64,000 bases of DNA from Symbiodinium microadriaticum (taxonomy: Eukaryota > Sar > Dinophyceae > Suessiales > Symbiodiniaceae), in the NCBI GenBank assembly GCA_001939145.1, contig LSRX01000602.1:73696-137695 (forward strand). The letters are read 5' to 3'. The translations under genes and the position numbers were made by a program. The notes under the pieces were generated by a model. It saw nothing but the letters and a program-made list of their open reading frames with translations. It did not search any database and had not been told where the DNA came from. Of this stretch, positions 53,696 to 64,000 are shown in pieces (position 1 is the first letter of the stretch; every line of letters begins with the position of its first letter).

Positions 53696-55890
53696 CTCGT
53701 ATTGCTACTACTGTCACTGCTGCTACTCATGCTGCTCCTACTCGTCATACTCTGCACCCCGACTCCTACTCCTACTCCTACTCCTGCTGCTGCAGGTACA
53801 AATCCGGCTGCAACCGCAACTACAACTACAACCGCAACAACATGCTTAGCTGAAGTTTCTAATTTCGCTTTTGCTCTCTTGCCTCTCCTAGTGGCCGTGC
53901 GAAGAAAACTACTGCCTCTGATAGATTGGGACCTGCTGGCCATGTTCAGCTTCACGAGCTGGCGCCAGTCGACCAAAAGCAGCAAACTGCGCGCCTTCGC
54001 TCCGTTTTGTGGCTTATAGTAAACCCCAAAAACTTGGAAACCGGATTAAGGACAAATAGTGCTGGGATTCCTTATACATTACTCTTAAGGATTGAGGCTA
54101 TTGGGTTTCCAACTTTTGGGCTTCTACTGTAATGACTTAAAGCACAGGTACCGAACCAGGATGCTCGAACAGCCATTGCTCCCTGGCAAGCACGTCCCTT
54201 GCGAAATTGCCCTTCTAGGATGAGCCTTTCAAGCTACAAGATCTCAACGATTTTGAGAGCATGATGTGCACACACACACACACCACTCCCCACGCACAAG
54301 ACAAGAATGCAAGCATGCACACATTGTTGATTCTGCCTGTGGCGCTGCGGTGTGCAAGCTCTCATGGCAGTTCCTTGGTAGTCAACGAGACCGTTGGAAG
54401 TCATGACAGCCTACCCCCGCCATCAAGTCAGCTCTCATGTCAGAAGATACCTGGTGCTCTGCTCAACCGCGTGATCTGCACACTCAGTCCTGTGCTCGGC
54501 GGGGCGTATGTACCGCAGTGACATGGCATGCTGGCGCCAGAGAGCTGTATCCTGCCCGGCATCTCGATTCCTATCACCTGAACGTGCCGTGTGTGTGTGC
54601 AGGTAACCTATAGAGAGGGGTAGAGAGACTTGGAAAGAGATTTTTCACTGTGAAGTCCACAGAAAAAGCTACTACGATCCTCAAACATGGCACCTTAACA
54701 CGGCAGGTCCTGGCACGCTCTTCTCAGAGTGTGGCATGCTTGCGCATTGCAAAGCGACCTCGGCGCCCGAGTTCCGAGATGTGGGCTAATGGGTTTAGGT
54801 TTAGGGTTTAGGGTCTTAGGGTTTAGGGCTTGGAAGCTTCAAGCTTTTTGGACTACACGGCATTAGAGTCATTAAGTTAGAGCTTCTTAGAGCGAATTCC
54901 GCCTTTTTGTTGATTGTCCAGGCCGTCCTTGTTTGTGCTTCGGCTTTCGGGTTGGGGCTTTTTTCAAGACATCTGCAACCCTATGCCTATGACCCCATGA
55001 GCCTTTCAAACCATGGCCTTCCGACGGCTTCTTGCAATCTGATCCGGCGTTGTGCCAGCCACGGGCCCTGATTTCTCTGCAGCAATGTACCGAGAACTTG
55101 GCTCAGCCACTGTGCCAAAGGACGCGATGCAGTTCCAGACGGGCCTCGTTTGGAACCGGTTTCGCTCTAAACGGAATCAAGGCCTCTGCTTCTGGCGGCA
55201 GTGACTAGGTAGTCTGGGTGCTATGGTTCACAGGATTCTCTCCATCTCGCCATGGAAATGAAAGACCTCAGGATCCCACAGCAGACGTTCAAATCCATGA
55301 GAGTCCTTCTCTGCGCACATCTTTGACGACGCCATCGTGCCTCGGTGCACCAAAGATGCCCGGAAAGAAGAGCCCCGTATCAACACACGCATGCAGCAGC
55401 CATTCATAAGCCCGCAGCATTTGAAATGGGCGTCTCACGTCCCGTTAAAAAGTTTTGGAAAAAAGTTTCCACCGAGGCTGGGCTTCTTGATCGCCGGTGC
55501 GAGCTGTGGCTTGGTTCGGTCAGGGTGCTGTGGGGCAAGTCGCTGGAGCTACTTCGTGCATTTGGTCCGTAACCCACAGGGAAGGGAGGCGATCAGATTG
55601 GATGATCGACGACTTCCTGGTGCTGCAAAAGCACGCTGCATGCTGGGCTTGTCTTGCTTCTCATTCCTCGCTGAGCTGCCCCCCTACAAGCTTATAAGCC
55701 TGGAAGCACACGCCAGGCTGTGTCGATCGAATGCCTGCTGTAGCCTCTCACAAAGCACTGCTGCAAACCTGTCAAAGCTGTGGCACATTCCACGACCAGG
55801 TAGCCTCCTGCCTTGCCAGCTTTTTGCTTGTGGTGGCCCCAGCTGCGGACTCTGGCTTCTGCTCTCAGCACCATGCGCGACCTGCAGCTA
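53696..55890. other. Mostly non-coding; telomere-like block and weak ORFs
   Basis: (TCCTAC)n at about 53760-53785 and a telomere-like block at 54791-54828 (GGGTTTAGGTTTAGGGTTTA...). Plus frame 55337-55900 (RLGFLIAGASCGLVRSGC, LPPYKLISLEAHARLC) is open but has no motif. Confidence 0.3.
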
Positions 55891-55894
55891 CCAG

Positions 55895-56015
55895 GAAAGC
55901 ATAATTATCGTAATCATAATAATAATCAAAAGAAACAATGATAGCAATAATAATCATAATACTAAAAATAGTAGTAATGATAGTAATAGTAATAGTAATA
56001 GTAAAAATTATGAAA
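55895..56015. repeat. (AAT)n/(AGT)n trinucleotide tract
   Basis: AT-rich triplets AATAATCATAATAATAAT, then AGTAATAGTAATAGTAATAG. Confidence 0.88.
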
Positions 56016-56479
56016 AAAACAACATGCACATGCTGAAACAAAGACCTGGCCAACCCCAGGCCTCTGATGGGCCCAGGGCTGTGCGGAGGCTGCCAACACC
56101 CGGACGACGCTGCCAGCAGGGCTCCTGAAAGGGACTGGAAACTACAAGCGGGGCATCTAGCTGCCGCTTAGCATGAATTTCATGATATCTCTTGCAAAAA
56201 GTAACTGTGGCAGCGACAATGGAACCGCTAAACTTTCGCGCGCCTACAAAAACACGCAAAAACACAGCTAGACCTAGTACCGGATGATCAAAGCGAGTAA
56301 AGGCAGGACTCTGCTTGTGAAACACTGTCCGGCGTAATTGGAATGGCACACCAAAGCCGGGCAACTTACAACATCCGTCGTAGACAGAATTTAAGTTTGC
56401 TTTGATTCAGTGCGTTGCATGAGTTTCTCAAGTCTGTGAGCTCAATTATGTGCTCATGCCTGCTAACAGCGATCGTTGC

Positions 56480-56775
56480 CAGCAACAGCAATGTAGTAGG
56501 AGTAGCAGTAGGAGTAATAGGAGTAGTAGGAGTAGCAGGAGTAGCAGGAGGAGTAGCGGAAGCACAAGGAGCAGTGGGTGCAGTAGGTGTAGTAGGCGTA
56601 GTAGTCGTCGTCGTCGCCATAGCAGCAGCAGCAGGCAGTAGCACTAGCACTAGCAGCACCAGGAGCAGCAGCAGCAGCAGCAGTAGCAGTAGCAGCAGCG
56701 GCAGCGGTGGCGGTAGCGGTAGCGGTAGCAATAACGGTAGCCGCAGTGGCAGCAGCAGGAGTAGTCGTCGTCGTC
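56480..56775. repeat. Imperfect trinucleotide tract (GTA/AGC/GCA)n
   Basis: GTAGTA, GGAGTA, GTCGTC, AGCAGC and GGTAGC triplets in constant 3-bp phase. Val-, Ser- and Thr-rich ORFs are artefacts. Confidence 0.85.
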
Positions 56776-57597
56776 TGAACTGCTGTAAAGTGTGTAGTGA
56801 TCGGACCTTCTACGGTACCACAGACATGGCGCAAGCTTTCTGAGGAGCATGACTTTTTGGTTGTTGCGCAAGCGGCAAGTCTGCCATAAAGTTGAATTCG
56901 GTACTCAGGCTTGTTGGACTGAAAAACGGGTGCTCCTCATGACACCGCCTATGCTCTACAATAAACACATCCTGTGCTTGACGTGCTCCAGCATCGCAGC
57001 TGTAGACAGCGACTCAATATCCAGGTGTCGTCACTTCGCTAACCTGGAAAACAGCAACTCGATCTGAGGCAGAAGTGCTTTGTTGCTTAGGTCTTGGATC
57101 CTCGCTGGCAAGGCTGGGTGCTCATCCGACTGTGAAGGTCGTGCCGTTTCTTTTGAAGGCAGACCAGCTGATGAGACACCCAGCCAGGAGTAGCAGGATT
57201 CTTTTCACCCCGTTGATCTTGGACCTGGTGAGCCTATGTCCTCTAGACCTCGCGATGCGAACGTGGCAAATCATGCCAGGCAGTACTATGCACTGGTGCA
57301 GGTGCAGAAGACTGAGAATACTGAGAACCCGCTGTCTCTAGCGCAAGTCATTGTCGAAGCAAGGTTCCCTTTCAGAATCGCTTGCACTCGGACGCTGAAA
57401 GACAGCAAAATCTGCACATGCACCTTGCCAGCTATGCATAGCTTTCGAAAGAAGTGTTTTGGAAAGGAGCCTAAGAGTCAGCGGTTGTCTGACTCCAAAA
57501 ATGCGCGCAGCTCTGCAAACTACTGTTCAGGCTGCTTTCTGCTCAGCGTTGAGGCGCTGGCTCCCGTACCTGAAACCCCGAAACAATCGCAAAGTAC

Positions 57598-57767
57598 CTA
57601 GTTGCCGCAGGTGATGGAATCCTCTCGAAGTTGAACCCATCAACCGTCAAACGAAGAATCGAAGAACTTCCCTCCCGGCCTGAAAAACGGGGCAAGATGA
57701 TAAGATCATGGTCATGGACTGAGGAAACGCGGTCCGTTTGGATCTGCAAGGGTCCCAGCTGCCAGAC
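57598..57767 (-). CDS. Internal exon of an unrecognised gene
   Basis: Acceptor GTTTTCAG|GTC at 57768 and a possible donor TAG|GTACTT at 57597 enclose 170 nt reading VWQLGPLQIQTDRVSSVHDH, DLIILPRFSGREGSSSILRL and TVDGFNFERIPSPAAT. The alternation of strand-like stretches and turns suggests a beta-rich domain. Coding-like minus frames also occur upstream (58290-58190, GVRPPMPPPSFPPPDHAG; 58560-58443, GAGLQKAYEAGFLLLLKEL) and may be further exons of the same gene. Confidence 0.42.
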
Positions 57768-58699
57768 CTGAAAACACAGCTGTGGCGCCACAGAGCGCAG
57801 CTGACGGCAGCATCATGCAGCTCCTTTCAAGGCTGTCCCCGGCGCCTGCGACTGTCAGCGCGGCCCAGTCGGCAGCATGGCCACCTTGGCTTCAGAAACT
57901 TCGGAAGACAACTGCTGCTTTCTGGTTGCCCGATCGCACTGCAATGCAACCAGGGCGCTGATAAGCCCGGCCATGCGTCCCGTTAGGGAGGTTGGCTTTG
58001 GCTCTTGCTCTGACTCGCGCACGCCTTTGAGTGACGAGATGTGACGAGGCTCGAAGTGCCTTCGAAGCAGCAAAGGGCAGAGGGCCTTGTGCTGTGTCGA
58101 TGGAGTAGAACGAGGGCACCCTCTGGATAGCAGGCTCCTGCAGATGTCCCGATGTCCCGCGGAGCATTTCCCGAAGATCTAGGGGCCCAGCATGGTCGGG
58201 TGGAGGAAACGAAGGTGGTGGCATCGGAGGCCGCACGCCTTCGGCACAGAGGGGCAATGAAGCACGTGAGGCTTGGAATTTTGGGGTCTCACGGATTCTG
58301 GGTTGTGCACTGCCCACTGCTCTCCCCGTGCTACGCTACTACTACGAAACAAGCACATTTCCTGCACGAACTCACAAACACCGTCAATCCGAGCGAAGGG
58401 ACAGATGGACGAACCCCCAACTTGATACCCTGGGGGGATTCCTCAAAAGACTCCCTGCCCGACTCGGGTGGACAATTCTTTGAGCAAGAGAAGAAAACCG
58501 GCCTCGTAAGCTTTCTGCAACCCGGCGCCCGGCACCTGGGAGTCGGCCGAAGACCCAGACAGCCGCAAGGCATCGGCGCTAAGGCGGGCGCGGCGTAGCC
58601 GCTTTGCTGCAAAGCAGACCTCGGCACACGCCGCATTCAGCAAGTGCCCACGGCTGCCCCGCAGTCTGCTGCTGTAAGCCCTACCCCTAACCAAAACTC

Positions 58700-59745
58700 T
58701 GAACGCCCGAACTCCTAGCCACGATCGCAAGGTGTCTTGGGCTGCCGACAAAAGCAGCACTCGTGAAGGAGATGTCGGTCGGTTTGTTGGCCCGCCTGGG
58801 CACATTTTGCATATTTTTTCGGCTCTCCTCTTGGAGCTCCCACAGAAAGTCCCTGCTGCACTGCACTTTGAAAGAAGCGAACCGCGAGGCTTAAGGACTC
58901 CACCCGTAGCATGCGGGCTGCTGGCCGAGCCCCCGCCGAAGCGCGTCCTGCAAGGAAAAATACCGTGGAGTTGCTCATTCTTTTCAGGGCGAAAAAAAAC
59001 AGGTGCTTCGACAGACTGTCGGAGAGCGTCCACTCCAGGCCTCCTTGACGGAATGGAAGGTGCCCACTGGCGGTGCTGGAGCGAAATCAGTGCCTGAGGA
59101 CCGCTGAAACCCTTCTCGCCATATCAGGGGCCCTCTGAGGTTCAGGCTCGGTCCGCTACCAGTGCATCTCAAGTGGTCCTGAGAACGGTGATAGCAGATA
59201 GTATGTCGCGTGCAACACTCGGCCAAGCGACACCGCATGCCGGCAAGCACCGGGCTAAGGTCGCAGCCAGCTTCCCAACAGTGGTGCAGAGTCTTGCCTC
59301 AATGCGACAGGTAATGCCAAGTTTTTGTTCCGCAGTTATCCTAGTAGCCTTTGGTCGAGCATCATCAGCAAGCTGGGATGCCTGACGGCCTCTTCGTCAT
59401 CCACCGCCTGATCGGTCCTGACCGTAATGTATGAAAGGCCTTTTCTGGGGGGCCTAGGCACGGGCCAGTATGTTCAGCAGGTGGTGTCCGTCCTCCCTGT
59501 GAAGAAGCCAGTGCCATACTTCACCAGGAGAGAGACGCCTGGGCACTCACGGCCTGCCCTTCCAACCTAGCCTCCAACATTACTCCCTGTCGCTTCCTTC
59601 CACAACCAACCTTTCAAATCAAACATGATGCTGCGGGCAACAGAGCAACACACGAAGCGTCAGCTGTTCTACACATTTGTGCAGATATTTACACACATGG
59701 GCCACATGCGTATAAAGATACGTGTGGATGTATACGTGTATCATA
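58700..59745. other. No secure gene
   Basis: Minus 59150-58984 (GPLIWREGFQRSSGTDFAPA) and plus 58732-59097 are competing open frames; neither has a recognised motif. Confidence 0.3.
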
Positions 59746-59749
59746 AATG

Positions 59750-60125
59750 TGTGTATAGATAGATAGATAGATAGATAGACAGATAGATAGATAGATAGAT
59801 ACGTAGGTAGGTAGATAGATAGATAGATAGATACAGACATAGATATAGGTGCAGATATAGAAACAGATATAGATACGGATAAAGATATAGATGCAGACAT
59901 AGATATAAAGATGCAGATGTAGAGACAGCAGATAGATATTTACAAGCACCTACATGCATACAGACATACATGCAGACATGTGTACATGTATCTGCGCATC
60001 CATCCATTCATCCATCCGTCCATCCTTCATTCTATCATATTCTATCTGTACGCGCGTACGTGCATACGCACATATGTATGTCTGTGCATGTGTGTATATA
60101 TATATATATATATATATCATGCCTG
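59750..60125. repeat. (GATA)n and related microsatellites
   Basis: (GATA)n at 59757-59835, GATATAGA/GCAGATATAGA variants to 59935, (CATC)n at 59998-60030, and (TA)n at 60096-60117. Tyr/Ile/Ser-rich ORFs are artefacts. Confidence 0.92.
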
Positions 60126-60734
60126 CATACTTACATGCATACAAAAATCGACACATACATACATGTGTCAGTGCATGTATGTGTATACACACGCGTGCAC
60201 GTATGCATGGATATTCTAACGATGTCTGGATGGATGAACCACAACATGGATGATAAAATGACATATGCATAACTGTATGTATGGGTATCTTGTGGTAGTA
60301 CATATGCTATACATGCCTACATGCGTGCAAGCATACATGTTTAAGTCATATACACGTGTTTGTTCTCCTAATACGCTTTCGGGACACCCCGTGCTCTAGT
60401 TAGCATGTATGTATGAATGCATGCACGTATGTTATGTAGGTAGGTATGTGCGTATGTGCGTATGTACGTACATGAAAAGTGATCTAATGCATATGCACGA
60501 ACTAGCCTATCATATTGTCGCACACTGGACCCTGAGAGCGCCACCCAGAAGAATAACCTCAGCTTCTGCAACGATGCGTCATGAGATTCTGTTCGCAAAA
60601 TTTACAGTCTAAGGATCCTATTGGAACTCCAACTTCGCGGAGTCTGAAGGACTGCGGGCTCAAGTGCTCTAGAACCATTCACCCTGCCACACCTCACGTC
60701 CCAAAGAACACTGGGGCGCTCCTCAGCTCATACG

Positions 60735-60862
60735 ACGTGCTCTATTATTATTGTTATGATTATTATGATGATTATTATTATTACTATTGTTATTAGTATT
60801 ATGATGATGATTATTATTACTATTGTAGTCATTATTATTGTTATTAGTATTCATTATTGAGC
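60735..60862. repeat. (ATT)n-type imperfect tract
   Basis: ATTATTATTGTTATGATTAT and similar triplets with occasional G/C changes. Confidence 0.88.
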
Positions 60863-61096
60863 ACGTATTAGTAGGCCTTTGCCACCATTCCCCTGCTCTT
60901 CGGGTAGCTCCGGTCGAAGACCCAGAAAGGCACCACCATTGCAGCAAGGAGGCCAGATTCTCGAGACTGCAGAAGCCGATGAAAATCCCAAAGATCTGCG
61001 GCCACCGTGTTTTCGGGTCTGGGGTGTGAGCATGTTTCTCCGGGTCTCTCGCTGCCTCTGTGCGCCACCACGACTCCTACCCATATCTACATCGGC

Positions 61097-61208
61097 CTGT
61101 AAACTGGCAGGCCTGCTGTCCCACGCCAATGTCCCCGGACGTGATCTTCCACACCGAGAGGATGACGTAGAAAAGCCAAAGGCTTCCGAGGAAGACCCCA
61201 GACATCAC
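61097..61208 (-). CDS. Exon with a transmembrane segment, possibly an ABC-transporter membrane domain
   Basis: Acceptor GCGCAG|GTG (61209) and a GC donor ACAG|GCCGAT (61096) enclose 112 nt: VMSGVFLGSLWLFYVILSVW then KITSGDIGVGQQACQFTG. The hydrophobic helix followed by SGDIGVGQ resembles the last transmembrane helix and the 'G..tvG.l' turn of ABC exporter membrane domains. Only one exon is visible, so the family is tentative. Another multi-pass membrane protein is equally possible. Confidence 0.4.
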
Positions 61209-61509
61209 CTGCGCTTCAAGATGTCTCGAAGCACTGAGTGGTTGAGCTTCACGATGCAAGCAACACCGCAAGGGAAAGGATTATGGCAGCTCATCGCCAG
61301 CCGCAAAATCTGGAAGAGGCTCTTGGATGTGAAGGCCTTCAGTCCTCCAGGGCCACCGAGCCTGCAGCAAGCCCGAGATATTGGGTCTACGTCGCCGCCG
61401 AAAACGCGCGCGCACAGCCGCAGATCGTTTTCTGGTGGACCCTCCGACCACCCGACTCAAAAAGGCTAGAATCGTCTCCCCGGGTCCCCGGCTCTGCTCC
61501 CAGCCGGCT

Positions 61510-62026
61510 GCGGCGCAAGTAGATCACCAGCAGAGCTGAAATTCGGGGAGCAAGACTCGAGGGATGCCAGGATGGCCGCAACGATGCTTGCTCCGTTGCA
61601 AACAACTCGCTTTATTCTTCCCGATTAAAGCTTAAGTACATTGGGTTGGACGGCTTCATGAATTGTGCACAACCTCTCCAAACCGGCTCGGCGTCAATGA
61701 CGACAGCGTGGCAACACCGGTGATGTGTGTCGCGTAGGAGGTGGTAGCTAAGCTACTCAACACTGCTCAGCTCAACAAGGACTTCCACCAACACGAGCAA
61801 AGTAAAGCTCTTGAAGCCCACAAGCTTGCTCGACAGTACAACTTTGTGTGAAGCTTGAGAAGCACGCAAAGGAATAACACGAGGACAGACAACTTATGAA
61901 GCAAGTTGGTACCAGCAGACATGTGAGTAACAATGCAAATGATAAAAACAAAAAACGACAGTATCTGCATTAGGAACATTGGTCACAAGCCGTCATTGGC
62001 CAAACGGAATGAGGCAGGCGGCGAGA
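61510..62026. other. Intergenic; nothing recognised
   Basis: Short, weak ORFs only. Confidence 0.4.
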
Positions 62027-62827
62027 CTAATAACGAAGGATACCATCACAGAAGAGCCTGAACCCGCTCTTGACCTCATCACGTTCGCGAAAGAACATGC
62101 CAGGAACACCCAAGGCGGCGGCGACCTTTGCTCTGCTGCAAATGCTACACAATCCCCAGCACGGGGATTCAAACATGTTCAGGATTTGATCACCAAAGAT
62201 GCCTTCAAGACTGCAATCTCATCTGCTTGGGTTCCCACATTGAACACCGCCACGCTGAAGGCGAGGTCTCCACCCTGCACGACGAAGGCCCCCTTCGGCC
62301 ACTGGCCTGCGGATGCTGCGGAAGACTTGGCGATCTCATTCACGGCTTGAGGACTTAGAAGGCCAACCCTAAATCCTAAACCCTACTTAGAATTAGAGCC
62401 TAAGTATCTGGCAAGTAGGCGTTGCCGGTCTAACTGGACCCTGAGGTTGTGGCCAAGCCCACAAGCGGGCTTCTTCTGCCCTCCTTGCTGCAAATTCGCG
62501 GACAACAAATCCATACACTCATACACTCACCAATATTCTTCAAAAGCCCTTTATTTGTGCCCTCAAACCTAAACCCTGCTTTACAACTGGATAGCAGGCG
62601 ACCATCTGGATGTGCAGCCCCCCAGGCGGCTGATCGTGTTGCCATTTGTTGCATCTGCTGCAAAGTATTGACCGGACCTGTTTGATGCGTCTCCCTAGCC
62701 GGCCTTGCAAATCCGGATAGCGCGCAAGCCAGGTATCTGTTGTCCCCATCACCTGCACGTTCGGCCGAACGTTCGGAGCGAGAAGGAGCAGCAGCAGCAG
62801 CAGAGTCAGCGTCGTGTCATGTCGCAT
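62027..62827 (-). CDS. Putative multi-exon gene, unrecognised product
   Basis: Four coding islands in order. About 62827-62706: ATG, RHDTTLTLLLLLLLL (signal-like but CTG-repeat-derived), then VMGTTDTWLARYPDLQ. 62575-62531: between GCAG and GTGAGT, FRFEGTNKGLLKNI. About 62370-62192: VGLLSPQAVNEIAKSS, AGQWPKGAFVVQGGDLAFSV, AVFNVGTQADEIAVLKASLV. 62132-62027: AKVAAALGVPGMFFRERDEV, KSGFRLFCDGILRY, TAG. A 59-nt GA-AG intron (62191-62133) would join the last two in frame as ASLV-AKVAAALG. The composition is clearly coding-like in the last two exons; no family recognised. Confidence 0.45.
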
Positions 62828-63313
62828 TGCAATGCGACGCCAGCAGCCGCAGCGGCAGCAGCAGCAGCAGCAACAACAACAACAACAAGAACAAGAGTAG
62901 ACGGAGTCGACGTCGTCGTCGTAGTCGTATTAGTCCTAGCAGTCAGTAACCCTCGCAGTCGCCGTAGGTGTCGGAGTCACAGCAGTCCTAGTACTAGTCC
63001 TGGTGGCAGACGTGCTGGAGCAGCGGTCGTGGTCGCAGTCGTGGTCGTACTCGTATTCGTCATCGTCGTGGAAGTGGTGGTGCACTAGAAGTAGTAGCGA
63101 GTAGCAGAGGTAGTAGTAGCAGTAGTCGTCGTCGTCGTGTCGTCGTCTTCGGTGTGGTCGAAGTCGTCGTAGCGGCATTTGTTGTTCTTCTTGTTGTTGT
63201 AGTAGTAGTAGTAGTAGTAGTGGTAGTGGTAGTGGTAGTGGTAGTGGTAGTGGTAGTGGTAGTGGTAGTGGCAGTCGCAGTCGCAGTCGCAGTCGCAGTC
63301 GTCGTCGTCGTCG

Positions 63314-63356
<43 letters not shown>

Positions 63357-63655
63357 GCTCGTCGTCGTCGCCGTCGTAGTGGTGGTAGTAGTAGTAGCAG
63401 CAGCAGCAGTTGTTGTAGTAGTACTAGTACTAGTACTAGTCCTGGTCCTAGTCCTAGTACTAGTAGTTACTACTAGTACTAGTACTAGTACTAGTACTAG
63501 TACTACTAGTAGTAGTAGCAGTCGTCGTCGTCGTCGGCGTCGTAGTCGTCGTCGTCGTCGTCGTAGTAATAGTAATAATAATTAAGAATAATAATAGTAG
63601 TAGTAGTAGTAGTAGTGGTGGTAATTGTTGTTGCTGTTGTTGTTGTTGTTGTGGC
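62780..63655. repeat. Large imperfect trinucleotide region
   Basis: (AGC)n, (AAC)n, (GTC)n, (GTA)n, (GTG GTA)n, (GTCGCA)n, (GTCGTC)n, (GTCCTC)n, an ACTAGT palindromic block (63417-63512), (GTC)n and (GTT)n follow each other almost without interruption. Poly-Val and poly-Ser ORFs are artefacts. Confidence 0.9.
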
Positions 63656-63657
63656 AG

Positions 63658-64000
63658 AAAACTATAGCAGTCTGACGCGCTATGGGACGAGGCACATCTT
63701 CGTGAAGCCGTGCGTGGAAGTGGTATACGACATTCGTGGCAGCCTCAAGGCAGGCAAGCAGACTAACCAAGTCATCCAGGATTTTGACAGTGTGCAAATT
63801 GTAGCCATTCATCTACGTATAGCTACTCAGCAGAGTCTCCAGCCATCCGAATATTTGATGGAGTGGTCGGGCAGCCTCGAGTTGCCGTTGCAAGCAGCTG
63901 TCTCGGCGTTTGAGGCGCTTGGCTTAGGAGATCGTCTATCATCATCTTCAGCGCCTACATTGCCCCCAGGAGGAGTAACTCCCCAGGGAGGAGCCAAGAG
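63658..64000 (+). CDS. Exon of an unrecognised gene, open to the right edge
   Basis: A (GTT)n tract ending TTGTTGTGGCAG is followed at 63658 by a frame with no stop through 64000: NYSSLTRYGTRHIFVKPCVE, VVYDIRGSLKAGKQTNQVIQ, DFDSVQIVAIHLRIATQQSL, QPSEYLMEWSGSLELPLQAA, VSAFEALGLGDRL, then a Ser/Pro/Gly-rich tail. The other two plus frames contain stops, and codon composition is regular. The strand-rich first half and helical second half do not match a family I recognise. It lies on the plus strand, opposite to most genes here. Confidence 0.5.

Noticed and set aside
63154..63585. Poly-Val/Ala ORF (and poly-Leu, poly-Ser and poly-Thr ORFs at 31.9-32.4, 35.2-35.6, 48.3-48.6, 53.2-53.7 and 56.4-56.8 kb)
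   Set aside because: They come from trinucleotide tracts, are open on both strands, and have no flanking coding sequence.

Overview
The window looks like dinoflagellate nuclear DNA. The evidence is: two RPL23A genes in tandem and in the same direction, with a non-canonical GC-AG intron; nearly all recognisable genes on one (minus) strand; a LINE-type reverse transcriptase; interstitial (TTTAGGG)n, the dinoflagellate/plant telomere unit; and very dense simple repeats. A Suessiales-type genome (Symbiodiniaceae or Polarella-like) would fit, but the species cannot be fixed from sequence alone. No convincing rRNA, tRNA, CRISPR array or full spliced-leader copy was seen.

Layout. 0-1 kb: 5' exons of a LanC-like (LANCL) gene, minus strand, running off the left edge. 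1-7 kb: mostly dispersed (CT)n-containing repeats and no secure gene. 7.0-8.1 kb: an intronless 2-oxoglutarate/Fe(II) dioxygenase of TET/JBP-like appearance carrying a PCNA-binding (PIP) motif, head to head with a gag-like plus-strand ORF (8.8-9.4 kb). 10.2-13.4 kb: the RPL23A pair, whose identity stops almost exactly at the start and stop codons, between two unassigned minus-strand ORFs. 14-21.5 kb: repeats, including a C-run/G-run element in three copies, a perfect 12-bp palindrome and a roughly 190-bp satellite in direct and inverted orientation around an assembly gap; one plausible terminal exon lies at 19.5 kb. 26.5-30.8 kb: 4,248 bp of an essentially perfect ATATCT hexamer (about 708 units). 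31.4-34.8 kb: exons of a minus-strand WD40 gene resembling DDB2, with trinucleotide-rich introns.

36-45.5 kb: a retroelement region on the minus strand. It has an ORF1-like segment separated by one in-frame TGA from an endonuclease plus reverse-transcriptase ORF, followed by two very long Pro/Gln/Thr-rich ORFs that overlap in different frames. An 8-mer (GGTGCCCC on the plus strand) recurs across the whole region. 45.5-64 kb: simple and degenerate repeats with short exon islands; the best are at 57.6-57.8, 61.1-61.2, 62.0-62.8 and 63.7-64.0 kb. The last is open to the right edge on the plus strand and is not recognised.

How it fits together. The host genes (LANCL, RPL23A, WD40/DDB2-like) are functionally unrelated and are read mostly from one strand, as in dinoflagellate unidirectional gene blocks. 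The most suggestive candidate is the PIP-box TET/JBP-like enzyme, because dinoflagellate DNA is known to replace much thymine with hydroxymethyluracil; any link to that base is inference. Domain assignments come from reading motifs, not from database searches, and exon boundaries were chosen by hand from reading frame and splice dinucleotides.
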